Assembly: GCA_024138025.1 (NCBI GenBank)
Contig: JAMXBD010000237.1
Span: 1,240,001 to 1,304,000 of the forward strand
Direction: 5' to 3'
From: Combretum micranthum
Lineage: Eukaryota > Streptophyta > Magnoliopsida > Myrtales > Combretaceae
DNA: 64,000 nt
The first letter of the stretch is position 1. Every line of letters begins with the position of its first letter. The notes under the pieces were generated by a model that ran no database searches, was not told the DNA's origin, and saw only the letters and a list, made by a program, of their open reading frames with translations. The translations under genes were made by a program, and so were the position numbers. Positions 38,831 through 51,124 of the stretch are shown piece by piece.

Positions 38831-40990
38831 GTGTAATAAGTATGCATGTCAACCTAAGAAGAGTCTTGAAATGATGATTCATGTGTAGATGTTGTAGGGA
38901 GAGACATGAGAGGAGAAAGATGCAAACTCAATTCTCAACCACACGATTGTAGCAGAAGATAAAATCAAGTAGATTCGATCATTCTTGATTCGTTTTTCAT
39001 TGAATAGATGTTTTGATCTTTCCTAAAAATATTTTAGCATCGTTTCCCATTACTCTCAATCTTAACAATTTGTAGAATCTTGCCAAATGAGAAGAGAAAT
39101 CTTTATATTTATAGATGTTAAAGGTTGATACTGACCATTGGATAAAATCTAAACAAATGATTGAGACTAATCACTATAGATCATTCCAATGGATTTAACG
39201 GTTGGTACTGAAGCCTTCTTTTTATTTATATTGGAATAGGCTTGGAAGTGTGGTTGAAGAGTGCCTAAAGGATTTTATTATACATAGAAAGTTCAATCCT
39301 CTTCTAAAGTAGTCTATCTGTAATATAAAAGAGCTTATAGCCTATTTCAGTCCATATAAACCTTATTTTAATTAAATAAAGTCCAAATTATCTAAAGAAG
39401 ACTGAGAAGAGAGTAAATTGGTCTAGCGATTCATATTATAAGTCTATTAAGCCAAATTTCCCTAATACTTCTCCATCTTCTAAACCTTATCACCAATCTT
39501 AAAGACTGTTCTTTAGCATTACATTGACTTAAAAGCTCAATTATCAAAATGACCCTTTATGATACATATATATATCAAGTTTTTTCTCCAGTGGAGGGTT
39601 TTCAAGTTGTGGTGGATAGTTTCTATTTCATGGGTCCAACTGGTATGCTTAATCGTGCTTTCTTATAATGATACATTCTATAGTATTTTTAAGTGAAAAG
39701 TTACGTGCTTACTATATTAAATATCCTAAACACTTCTTTATACTTGAATTTCCTAATTTAACATTTTCATTTTTTTAACTTTGATATACGTTATGGTTAA
39801 TTATAATTTATTCATTGAAGGGTTAAATTTACTTAATATACTAATATATATTATATATATATATGTATTTTTCGTAAGTCATTATTACAAATAGACTTCC
39901 TCGATAAAATAATTGATTATATAATAATTTATATTGAAAATACATCCTTTGGACATTATTATTAAAACAATTTTGCAAAGCCATTGTAGATAAAAAGAGT
40001 AAATTGCCAATAGACCCTTTATGTTCCTTTCATGTTCCCAAATATTTTAAACCAATCGCTTATACATAGATCTTCAAAAAGAAAAGGATAAAATGTTTTT
40101 TTTCCTATTTTACCACTTTAACCTTTGAGAAAATAATTAATAAGTGCTTCTAATATTTGTAATTATTATTCCCAGCAATAGAATACTCAAATATAGATAG
40201 GGGGCATGCGTGCACGTACGCACACACACACATTAAGATTTAAGGCTTGAAGTGCTTTATTACAGTGATAAAAAACCTAAGCTTGCATCAAATAAATATA
40301 AGTTGATGTCATTGCAATTCAACCTAGATAAAATTATAGAATGCATATATAGATATTACTTTACTCTTTTTGTTCCGTTTGTACGTATTTTTTTATAGAA
40401 TATTTTGATTGATGACATAACTTACATAAAATTTATGCATTACTTTAGTTAAAATTATATGATATTTAATATTAAATTAAATATATAAAATTGATAGAAA
40501 TGAAATTATTATATTGACTCTTATACTGTTTTGCTATCTTATTAATCTAAAGGTTTAGATCCAACATTATTCTACTACCTTTGTTTATTTACTTGAATAC
40601 CCCATCTAACTTGACCGTTAGAGTAGTTGTGCTGGACAATGCCCCAGTACTTTCTAACCCTTTGCTGTTTTGCAGGCCCACTAAATCTAGAGGTCTATAT
40701 CCAACATTCTCTGCTGCAAACTAAGGCACCAATACTAGCTAAAAGAAGCTATGTTTGGTGTAATGACTATAATGTGGAGGCCTAATAGGATTGTCTTCAA
40801 GTCATCATATCATATGTGCATCCATAACATGAGAGTTGCCTTGCAAGTTAGAGTTTGCAAGACTCTAATTAATTATTTTCTCATTGTGTTGTACACATAC
40901 ACACATACACATTTATTAAGAAAATAGCTTTAGATACTGATATTTTCACAGACCAACGAAAAATTTACTAAAGGGAAAAGAAAGTTTAAG
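38831..40990. other. AT-rich region without recognisable gene
   Basis: No coding similarity. Contains a short 'gcacgtacgcacacacacaca'-like purine/pyrimidine run near 40212-40232 and AT runs near 39850. Confidence 0.5.
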
Positions 40991-40999
40991 AAAGAGAAA

Positions 41000-43790
41000 T
41001 CACCTTTTTAATCTTTCTCTCAACTAAGTTTATTCATTCAACTTCCTAATCCTTTAACTTGCTTGGCTTAATCTTTAGTACGATCTATGCTTAGATCCTA
41101 TCACAATCTCAACTTTCAAATTTCATGCAAAAGAACTATAGGGATATGAGCAAAACCACAGCTTCAGAGATTGTTCTTCATTATTATCAATCATATAAGT
41201 TATCAAACATTAAATTAACATTCATTCAAATCTATCTACACACGATATAAATGCACACATGATGAATGCAAGCAATACATGTATAGGGATCCAAAGCCAT
41301 AGATGTTGTAGATTTGCACTATCTACACTTTAGTTATCTCAAGTAGACCCTGACTCGGGTAACATCTACCCTTGCCCAATGTTGGTGAATATGATAGATA
41401 GACCCCGACTTACACAACATCTACCTCTGTTCAACATGGGTAAATAAAAAGTTTAACATGACAGGTAGACCTCGACTCAGACAACATCTATCTTTACCCA
41501 TGACTGGTGGACCCCGATTCAAGCAACATCCATCATCAAAACATTTCTCGAAAGGGTCCTGTGTTTTATTTTATAACCATTTTAAAAAAACTCATCAACA
41601 TTAGAAAATTTAAAGAGCAACTTGAAATACTCCAAGTCATTATTCTCTATAAATACATTTTCAAAAGAATTTCAATCATAAATTTGGGACACTTCCTATA
41701 GGAGTTCAATCACATGCGATAGCAAAACCAATTAATTTAGTCAAGTATTTAGAGTTATCCATTTATTCTGGCGATCATGCAGATGATGGCACCCATAACA
41801 ATCAATCATTCAATAGACAGGTAATACAACTAGCATAACTATAAGTAGTGGCAAGTACAAGCAGATAGCAGATCATTAGAACTGCCTCACCTGAGCATGA
41901 TTGTTCACTTGATACAATCTTTCACAACACCTCAGGTTTGAGAACTCGAGCTCAAAATCTCCTAAACAAAGGAATGAATGGTATAATAAGAATCTCCTAA
42001 AACTTCTTCAACCAAAAGTTATAATTCTCCTATTCTCGCTATATTTCCCAATTATATAGCTTTTCCTCAAAATGACTATATCTTGGTGGTTTTAAGTCTG
42101 ATTTTAACATATGAATAGTCATTTTCCATCTTTTTTTGGATCTCTATCCATTTTTTAGGTTATCTTCTCCAATAAGGATTAGGAAGGTCTCAGAATAGTA
42201 GGGGTCATATTCGATTCTTTAGGGTTTTCTTCTTGTTTTGATGTTATTTTAAGGTTTTGCCACTTCTAATGTCATCTACCATGCATAATTATGCATCCTA
42301 ACTATCTATAATGTTTATTTAAGAATTTCTCATGAGCATGGCTAGTCAACTTACATCTACCTAAAACATGATTTCAAAATTCATTTCTACAAGCATATCA
42401 TTATCATTTGGTTTGATCTTTCCTATGATGTTTCAAAGGTCATGAAAATATTACCTTTGCTACTTAAGGGTCTCATCATTCAAAGAAAAGTGTCAATAAA
42501 GATTCTTTTTATTATTTTCTCTTTTATATAATTAAGTTCCTACTCCTAAACATAAAACCAAAAGCTTTTATCATCAAAGAAAGTTGAAAATCATACCTTA
42601 ATTTAGTCTTTAGGGTTTCAGCATGCATGTGAGTCACGAAGTAGGACACTTTCTCCTCATCTTTGTTCACCATTGTGTTTAGACTCCTTTCATTGAATCT
42701 TTAAGGTGACACAAACATGAAAGCCTAGAATTCACACTCGTGGGCTCTTTAAGGCATATGACCAAGAGGAAAGAAGAAGGGAAATAAACTTTTGTTGGCT
42801 TTATTTAACTTTAGGATGTTGAAATCAAGGAGAGCTAAGAGGGATAAAGGAGCTTTATACCTCTTTTCGTGCCATGGAGGTCACGACATTCATGGGGAAA
42901 GAGAGAAGAGAGATTTCCTCCATGTATTCTACACTCAAATGTGAGTCTTTAGCCTCATACTTAACATAGAATACAGAGAAATGAAGCTTGAACCATAATA
43001 GCTCTTTAAAAGCTTCAATATTTCTAGGAAAAGAATGATGAAACTTCATTTTACTCAAGCATCCTTACACCAAGATGATGAAGCTAAGAACTTGTGTTTA
43101 TGACAAGTTTCTTAGACACAACTTTATGCCATGGTTAATGATGGAAACTCACTTTATATAAGTTCCAAATTTGATCATATGTACCCTAAACATGAAGATC
43201 TAGACATGATAAGTTGAGCTTATGCCTTTTGGTTTTCGGCATTCATGGAAGACATAAAGAAAACAATACAACTACAAACTTCACAACTCAAGAATCATCA
43301 TTCCTCATCCCTAGCATAAGGCATCATACAGTATACATGAGGATGATGGTGGTTTTTGTAGATTTCTACACAAGTGCTACCAAGTACTATAGCTATGGGA
43401 TGTAGGTCTTTATTCCAGAAGTATTTACTAATGGAAATGTGTGTATGTAAGGAGAGGGAGTGAGACCCGAGAGGCAAGAGGAAGAGGAAAGGAAGCGAGA
43501 AAAAATGAGGGAAAGAAAGAGAATTTGAGAGTGATAAGGCAAAAGTTTTTTACTTGGATTAGGAATTTTATAGAAGTGTATGAAGTTTGACATTTAAGAA
43601 AGAAGGGAGAAAAGAGAAGGAGTAGCTGGTAGTTTTAAGAGGAGAGAGGGAGAGAAGAAGGAGAGAAAATGGAAGAGAGATAAGAGAGAACTTGTAGTGA
43701 AATGTAAAGGGATGGGTTTTGTGCATGAAACTAAGTATTCATAGAGAAAGCTTCAAATTTGAAAAGTGAGAGAGAGGGGGAAAAAATGAT
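41000..43790 (-). repeat. Family-T LTR on the minus strand, partial
   Basis: Reverse-complement similarity to the family-T reference: 'ctatagggatatgagcaaaacca' at 41138-41160 mirrors the 'gttttgcttatacccctatag' block at 31857-31877. A degraded TATA-like sequence lies near 43727-43736 (minus strand ctatgaatac). Contains the tandem array 41343-41530. The outer U3 end is not identifiable; the minisatellite and then another LTR follow. Confidence 0.4.
41343..41530. repeat. Degenerate tandem repeat, about four units
   Basis: Units of about 45-65 bp built on 'gtagacccCGACTcgg...aacatctacc...cccaatg', starting near 41345, 41398, 41464 and 41508. Strongly diverged. Confidence 0.7.
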
Positions 43791-44175
43791 ATGACTTGAT
43801 GTGACAAAGTAGGTTTGATGTGACATAAGGTAAAATTGATATGACATAAAGGAGGTTTGTTATGTCATAATGTAGATTTGATATAACATAAGGTAAGATT
43901 GATATACATAAAATAGGTTTGAGGTGATATAAAGTAGTTTGAAATAACACAAAAAAGATTTGATATGACATAAAATAGTTTGAAATGATAATAAAAAAGA
44001 TTTACAGTGACATAAAAAATATTTGATGTGACATGATGTAGTTTAAAATGACATAAAGAAGAGTTGAAGTGACATAAAATAGTTTGGATATGACATAAAA
44101 TAGATTTGAGATGATGTAAAGAAGATTTGAGATTGCATGAAAAAGATTTGAGATGACATAAAGTAGATTTGATAT
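43790..44175. repeat. Minisatellite with unit of about 20-22 bp
   Basis: About 18-19 degenerate copies of 'gatttgatatgacataaaat', ending exactly where the next LTR begins. The minus-strand open frames over it (43753-43971, 43865-44326, 44002-44220) are translations of the repeat (CHIKS/SNLLYVI-like) and not genes. Confidence 0.88.
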
Positions 44176-46377
44176 TGTAGACACTCCATTTTTCCCTTGA
44201 GATAATAACAATAGTAACATATGTAATAATAATAATTATAAATGTTAAAAAAAGGAGAAAAAAATGATAAATAAAATACGTATATATATATATAAAGTTT
44301 AGAATATATTTTTTAAAAAATGACATTTTGGCCTTGGTTACAGGCTAACGGTCTGTTGGAAAGAACACGCACATGTACATTAGAAACCCGGGTTCAAGTC
44401 CACATGAGGGTAGAGAAATTTTTCATCGAGGTGCGTGTAATATATGCATCCACACGTATCATGCGTGTGGTGTGCATGTATGACATGTGCATCATCTTCT
44501 TCCCCAACTGGATTAGTTTTTCCCACGCGAGGCGGTCATTTCAAGCTCGTTTTTTACCTATTTTGTGATCCAATTTGCATTAAATTGATGGAGGGAATTT
44601 AAAGAAAACATGGGTTTACTTCAAATTTAGATAAAAAAAAAAAAAAAACTAATCCTAAAACTATTGATCTAGCATTCAATTTTCGACCCATAATTCGCGA
44701 AAAACTCATTTTTCATGCACAAAACAAACTTTCGAATTTTGATTCGAAATACCATTTAAGCTTCTAGAAGTACAAATCTGAACTCCTTGTTATCTCTCCC
44801 GAAGTTACCTAAAGCTTGAGATTCGCAATAAATGTTTAAAAAGCTCAAATTTGAACACAACCACCTAAATTTTTGAACGAACCCCACCTAATTCGACCCC
44901 TAAATAGTATAAATAGGGGTCAATTCTTAGTTCATACCATCAATAACCATCAAAAATCATCCACAACCTTCCAATTCATCCGAAAACACCCAACAAGCTT
45001 TGTATTAATTTTAAAGGTCTAGGGTTCTTTTTTTTCTATTACTCTTTAAAATGGCCAAATTGGAGCAAACCAAGGACACAATTGGACTCAAGGATGGTGA
45101 AAGCTTTAGCTAATAGCTTTTCCCTTTGTCCAAAGTCTCCCCATCATCTCTGACGAACACCACCACCATCCACCCACCTTAAACCACCAGAGCGCTGCCA
45201 ATAGCTTCCATCGATTATTCCACTACATAACCCAAAAATCCACAATCTAACCCAAGGTCCGATCCATATCCAACTCAATTCCACTCCCTCCCATTCGTGT
45301 GTGCCAACCAGGTAAGTTTGATTTTTTTTCTTTTTTCTTTTTATTTAAATGTTAAAAAAAAGGAAAGGAAAAAATGGCAGAATTAAAAAAAATAAAACAT
45401 AATTTTGTCAAAGTAATAAAATTCAAAATATATATATATATATATGCGGCATGAGTATATTAATACATATAAATAAAAAATAATGATAAAAAAATCATTT
45501 TGATTGCCTTTTGGGTTATAAAAAAAAATTATAAAAATTGAAGAATTAAAGAACATAAATAGAAAATAGTTCTAAATCGATGGCTTTAAAGATTCTTTTC
45601 CTATGTAATTGGGAAGCCTGGTGCCATCTAACATTGTAAGCTACATTTGTTAGCCTCCAGCCTATGCATCAAGAGATAGTCCAATCTATTATGGCGGGGC
45701 TTTGGAAAATAATATGCTTATAGGTATATGAATGTAAATATGTAATTTTTCTTTCCTATATCTGTTCTTGTCTCGTGTGTTCATTTTTGCCTACGTCCTA
45801 TTCAATATCTCTGTTTTTCTAAAAAAAAAAAAACTACATGTTGTCTGATCCCGATTAGTGGGTACGTAGACACCTCTATGGCGACATAAAATCTAAAAAA
45901 ATAAAATTACTTTTTGTTCCATTGCGTTCTTTTATAAATATTGAAATAATTAGTTAGTTGTAAATACTAAATGATTTTGTCCTAGATTTGTGAATAAAAT
46001 TTGAACTACCATGATTTGTAAATTTGATGATAATTTTTAGCATTAAAAAGGGATAAACTTTAAATTAAGAATCAAGGTGGTAACCATTTGGTTTTAATAG
46101 GATAGCCCCCGAATCCAGAAATCTTTAGGTCACCAAATTGGTTTCAAAATCAACTTTTTCATAGACTAGTGACTAAGTTAGGATCAACCAACCCTTTGAT
46201 CCTAACTTACAATTTTTTCCCGATTTTGATCAATTAGCAACTCCTAAAATTAAAAAAAAAAAAAACTAAATTTCTTTTAATTCTTAGTCGAGAGTTTGTA
46301 TCAAATGGGTTAGGGTTTGGTGCAAATCCAATTAAAAAAAATAAAACCAGAAATGAAAAAATCCAGGCTTGATAGCT
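44176..46377 (+). repeat. Tat/Ogre-like gypsy LTR
   Basis: Starts TGTAGACACTCC, a start shared by many plant Tat/Ogre LTRs. A TATA box (tataaatagg, 44908-44917) is followed by a CA/CT-rich leader and a consensus-like splice donor CAG/GTAAGT at 45309-45317. The motif 'gatcccgattagtgggtacg' (45847-45866) is a familiar Tat-type U5 block. A sequence similar to the Tat arginine-tRNA primer site follows at 46378. Length about 2.2 kb. The exact end is uncertain. Confidence 0.6.
44908..44917 (+). promoter_or_regulatory. TATA box of Tat/Ogre-like LTR
   Basis: tataaatagg, about 730 bp inside the LTR, followed by a pyrimidine- and CA-rich leader. Confidence 0.65.
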
Positions 46378-46396
46378 TAGAAACTCCATTGGAGAC
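46378..46396 (+). other. Tat-type primer-binding-site-like sequence
   Basis: tagaaactccattggagac resembles the Tat/Ogre primer site tggcgactccgctggggac at about 13 of 19 positions. Its place after the U5-like block supports the call. Confidence 0.45.
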
Positions 46397-46587
46397 ACCT
46401 ATTTTTTTTAAGGGCTAGCCACTTGAATTCTTAAATTTAAAGTTTATCTTGTTTTGCTCATTCTTGTATATTATTTATAATTACTAATTTGTAAATAGTT
46501 GTATTAATATTTTCCTTTAAGTGATGTAGATAAAAAGGAAATTTTGTAAATAGCCCTAATAGGGGTAAATATTATCTTTGGGGCATC

Positions 46588-46633
46588 GTGGTGGTGGTGG
46601 TGGTGGTGGTGGGTGGGTGGGTGGGTGGGGGGT
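46588..46633 (+). repeat. (GGT)n/(GGGT)n tract, G-quadruplex-like
   Basis: A GTG/GGT run (46588-46610) passes into GGGT repeats and a G6 run (46611-46632). Five runs of at least three G separated by single T meet the usual four-run G-quadruplex pattern. Confidence 0.9.
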
Positions 46634-47164
46634 TTGTTAGGTTTATGAAAACTATATGCTAGATACGGTCATAACTAGGCCAACTTAGGACCCTAGGCAG
46701 GGAGGTCGCTAGTAGGATCTAAGGGTTATGTCTTTTCCACCCTCTGGTTGACGAAATGACCTCCTACTCCAATTTAGTGTTGATCCGTGATCTACTAAAC
46801 CAGAAAACCTTTAGAACTCGCCTAATCGTATTCATAAGCATGGGTTGGCAAATAAAAAATGGTGGGGCATACCTTAAAATGAGTTACATTAAAAAAAAAG
46901 CTTTCTAAATCATTTCTATGTAAATATATCCACTTAGATTTTCTTCAGGTAAAGTTGTAACTCAAATGAAAATTTTTCTAAATTGCCCCGTTATTAATTA
47001 GTTGCCAACCCCCATATTTGCATCTGTGTGACTTACACATGTATCATATATATCTTGTATTTAGTTTTATTAATTAGTATACATTTTTATAAAAAAAATC
47101 TTGTATAATTATCATTAGCGTTGTAATTTAAAAAAAATGAAATGGCTCATAATAATATTTCTTG

Positions 47165-47445
47165 AACTTATTAGGAAGATGCCAAGTGATCGTAAGTAGT
47201 GATGAAACTTGTTCACATCTAGGGATCTCCGATCCACACCTTTGCTTAGCTGAGTTGAAGGCCTAACTTAGGGAGGAGAAGGCCCAAATAGCTGAAAAGA
47301 AAGTTTGAGGCTCTATTAGAGGATGACCAAAAGTTACTGGACCATCTAGATCAAACAAAGTCTCTGATGAATGAAATGGTAGAAATGCTACATCAGCTGA
47401 CTATGAAAACTTTCCCTCTCTCCCAGAAGCCTTCCTAACCAAAAT
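47165..47445 (+). pseudogene. Gypsy gag-like scrap
   Basis: One frame reads LLEDDQKLLDHLDQTKSLM followed by MVEMLHQLTMKTFPLSQKPS, a helix-rich stretch that would fit the coiled-coil part of a Tat-type gag. It has stops and frame changes and no defining domain. Its position after the LTR and primer site is the main support. Confidence 0.28.
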
Positions 47446-47449
47446 AAAC

Positions 47450-48071
47450 TTGACGTCTTGTGATTGTGAAAAAAAAAAAAGAAATAAGAAATAGTATTTT
47501 GATTTATTCAAGTATTATTATATAAAAACAAAGGACAAGTTCATGTTGATTCGAATGAGCCATTTTATTTTTCTTTGTTCTTAGAATATGTAAATATTTC
47601 CTTACCTAGATTAGTTTTTCTTATAATATTGCATCTGTTTGTTTGTTTTTTTAATAAAAAATTCCAAATTTGTAAATATTCTAATGTTTCTGTATAAAAT
47701 GTACATTAAACTTGTGAGTATCCTCAGATTGTATATAATTCAATCATCCATTAGATCAATTCCTCTTCTAGATAGTTATAGTTCCTGTTCAATTAGAACC
47801 ACCTTTGTTATAGATACTCCTTTCCCTTAGTCTCAAGTCCATCATTCTCAAAAAAAAAAAAAAAAAAAACACAAAAAACCAAACAAAACAAAAAATTTCT
47901 TTTGAAATAAAATGTCAATTTGTGAAATAAAGCTTAAAAAAACTAAAAGGAAAAAAAAAAAAAAGATAATTTGCTAACAATAATGGATTTTTACAAGACT
48001 TTGAAATTGTTTCTAACCAGGCTGAGCTAACTAGATGGCACTTTTACAATAATGGTCCACAAAAGTCTCTT

Positions 48072-48104
<33 letters not shown>

Positions 48105-48120
48105 AGATTTAGGAGATTTA
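47450..48120. other. AT-rich region without recognisable gene
   Basis: Contains poly-A runs near 47850 and 47950 and a TA run at about 48080-48104. No protein similarity. Confidence 0.55.
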
Positions 48121-50767
48121 ACTAGAAGTCTATGCTTAACATTTAGGTCCCGACTTCTCCCAAAAGGTTCCTTAAATTTCAAAAGCTGTACCTAAGGAAA
48201 GTGGCCTCTCGGAGATTGCTATAAATAATCATACTGCAACAGGAAACTATAAGGTATAAGCTTACGAGCTTAGTGAGTTTCACTTCCAAATTAAATACTT
48301 CATCAAACAATAGGGCAAGCAAGTTATATTAGACAATCATATAAAATGCACAAGCATGTGTGCATATAATACATAAGACTTTCCGGGAGTCCTATGTTGA
48401 ATGGATTTACGCCCTCCATTCGGGGTTAGGTGTTTCAGGTCTATAAGATCATAGATTTCAATTTTTTTCTTATTTATATAGTGGTTGATTCAGGTGCCCA
48501 CCCACTCACTAATTTTGTAGTTGATTGAAGTGCTTACACCACTTCCATTTTAATTCAGGCCATTCATGCCAACATCCGAGTTTTCAAGCCCACTCATTGC
48601 CCAGCTATTATGCCTTCCTCCCACAAAGGCATAATAACAAATGTAATGTAACTGAACATATGGTATGCATGGTCAATTTAATTATAAGATCATGGCGTAT
48701 TATTTAAGCGAATTATAGGCAATCATAGATATTTCAGACACTTCAATACTATACTAAATCATACAAACATTTATCACAACTCCTATTTCTATATTCTTAT
48801 CATCAATTCAATCAAACAGAACTCACATGCACATTTCAATTTTATCTTATCCTAATTCTAATGCCACTATTATTATAAGCGCAATCAAGAGCATCTAATT
48901 TAAGGATAGTGAACTCACTTTGCCATTACACGAAAATGCACTTAATTGTAATAGTCATCAAGAAGGTCTTGTCCGTCTCCCAAGTCTCTCCTAATAAAAG
49001 GAAATAACTCTAAAGAGTATTTTTACAAAGTTTGAATGACTTATAAATTTTATTCTAACAAGTTCGTCAAAATTTGTCTAAGAGAAAATTCCAACTTAAA
49101 AAGGTCATAACTTGGTCATTTTAACTCGGAATTTCGCATATTATATACCAATTTCCACCTTATCAACGAGAGCTATCTATTTCTAAAGTTATTTCCATCA
49201 AAAAAGGTCGTTTGTTCCATGAACAGTAGGGTACAAAATGCTATACGAGATTGCCAACCCACAAATCAATTTCTAATTTCAATCTAAGCATCATTCCAAA
49301 GCTTTGATAGATACTTAGCTATCATTATATCTTGAAAGAATCTTTTATATACATAAATAACTCAATATCATGCATGATTCATGAGTGTTGGTCAATCTAT
49401 TTCCTTATGTACTTAGACAATGCTTTATGGGATGTGTAAGACACTATTTTCCTTGCTTTGTTTCTACTAAGTGGATTATGTGTACATGCAATACCTACAA
49501 GTTATTATCATGAATGTCATGAGGTGAGCTATCTATATGTATATCCTCAATGATATATGATATCAACAATTCTTTTAGAAAGCTTTTGCTTTGTAAAACT
49601 TTCGAAATTATTAGACTTAAGAAAACTAGTTTTACTCCTTGCAAAATCACACTTACTTTCACAAAAACTCAACCTTAATGACCTATATGCCTAACACCTT
49701 CATCATTTTAATAAAATTCATTTTGGTGTTGGAAAATAGATGTTTAAATAGGGGATTTACCTAGTTACGAATTTTACAAAATTTTAAGGAATGAAAATAT
49801 TGTTTAATCTTTAATTTGAAACCTTTCCTTGTTCTAGGGTTATACTTTGATAAATTTCATTTATCCTTATCAAAATTGGGTCTTCATTACATGTATTCCC
49901 TAGGACTCCTATTTTTCCATTAAAATCCTCCTTTTGGCATTTAGAAATAGTTAATTGAATAGAGGTCATTTCTAAATCCGAATTTTGAAATTTATATTTG
50001 AGATTGTTTCTTGTGAAAAACTCATTTATTCTTTCTAAAATTAATTCCAAATTAAACCTACTCCTTAAGACTTCCATTTCTTTAGTAAAAATCTTGTTTT
50101 GGGGTTGAAAAATAGGTGTTTACATATTAAGCTTTCCTTATTACGAGTTTCAAGTTTGTTAGTGGGGTTGAAACATAATGTTAACATAACTTTTGTAAAC
50201 TTTTCTTGTTTTCAGAATATCTTTAGTAGATCTAGGCTTTACTCATCAAAACCATTCCTTTATGATATCTATTCCATAAGCCTTTCATCTTTAATGTAAA
50301 ATACTCATTTTGAAGTTGAAAAATAGTGTTTCTAAGTAGGGTTCTTTTTAAATCCGAATTTCCAAAAATTATTTTTGTTGAAACTAAAATAGATCTTAAG
50401 CTTTCTAACATTTTCACACTATTATCATGCTACTACTAGTCCTTTATGTACATAAAACAATAACTTAAGGCATTTATATACTCAAAACAACTAGATCTAG
50501 TTCATTATACAAGTCATAGATGCAAATGCACTATGTTCACTATTTAGATAAGATTAAATGATGAATACATGCACAAAACATTAATAATAACAACATAACT
50601 AAATAATAAAGCAAAATAATAGCAAAATAACTTAGATAACAAGATCCATAACATTGTGATGATAAGAACCTCATGTTCAAGTGTTTCCATATCCCTAGCA
50701 TAAACCTTATGGGGATTTTGAGTGGAATCACACATGTAGGATCTTGCCATTACATGTTTTATTATGA
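48121..50767 (-). repeat. Family-T LTR (minus strand), 3' portion left of the CACTA insertion
   Basis: Reverse-complement similarity to the reference LTR. The 'cgccctccattcggggttagg' block (48410-48430) mirrors 'cctaacccccaacatggagggc' near 31694-31715, and 'gaatttcgcatattatat' (49130-49148) mirrors 31050-31075. It continues beyond the CACTA element at 63039-63950. Joined length is about 3.56 kb, against 3.43 kb for the reference copy. Confidence 0.6.
49715..50345. repeat. Four spaced copies of a 60-bp motif
   Basis: Degenerate copies of 'cattttggngttgaaaaatagg...tacgaattt' begin near 49719, 49928, 50091 and 50302, spaced about 165-210 bp apart. They lie inside the family-T LTR and explain the short open frames in this interval. 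Confidence 0.5.
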
Positions 50768-50786
50768 CACTACAAGAATTTTGATG
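50768..50786 (+). repeat. CACTA left terminal inverted repeat
   Basis: CACTACAAGAATTTTGATG; the first eight bases match the right end read inward except for the terminal base. Confidence 0.85.
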
Positions 50787-50789
50787 ATG

Positions 50790-50940
50790 GATGACGTCTG
50801 CATATTATGCAAACGTCACCTTTCCATTATAGTTTAGAGGTGTTTATAAAACGTTAACTAAAATATGTAATTGGTTACGTTTATAAACCTTTGATTTAAT
50901 TTGTGACTTTTTCTTAAATATAAACGTGACCAATCATATA
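50790..50940. repeat. CACTA 5' subterminal repeats
   Basis: Several copies of the core also seen at the 3' side: 'gcaaacgtcacctttcc', 'taaaacgttaacta', 'ggttacgtttataaacc' and 'tataaacgtgaccaat'. In En/Spm such motifs bind the TNPA protein; here that is inference. Confidence 0.65.
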
Positions 50941-51084
50941 TGCTAAATAAATAAAATAAAATAAAATAATTGGTACATCATTTTATTACACTGTCCAAGA
51001 ATCTAAGAAATATATAAATTAAATTAAAATAAAAAAGCCCTACACAATTTTCAACATCCCACCATACTTTGAAAATTAGAACTT

Positions 51085-51124
51085 GATAATAATAATAATA
51101 ATAATAATATAATAATAATAATAA
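51085..51124. repeat. (ATA)n microsatellite
   Basis: Nearly perfect ATA/TAA trinucleotide run. Confidence 0.93.

Noticed and set aside
43753..44326. Overlapping minus-strand open frames of up to 153 codons
   Set aside because: They are translations of the 20-22 bp minisatellite.
49811..50077. Open frame of 88 codons on the minus strand
   Set aside because: Falls in the repeated motif of the family-T LTR; no recognisable protein.
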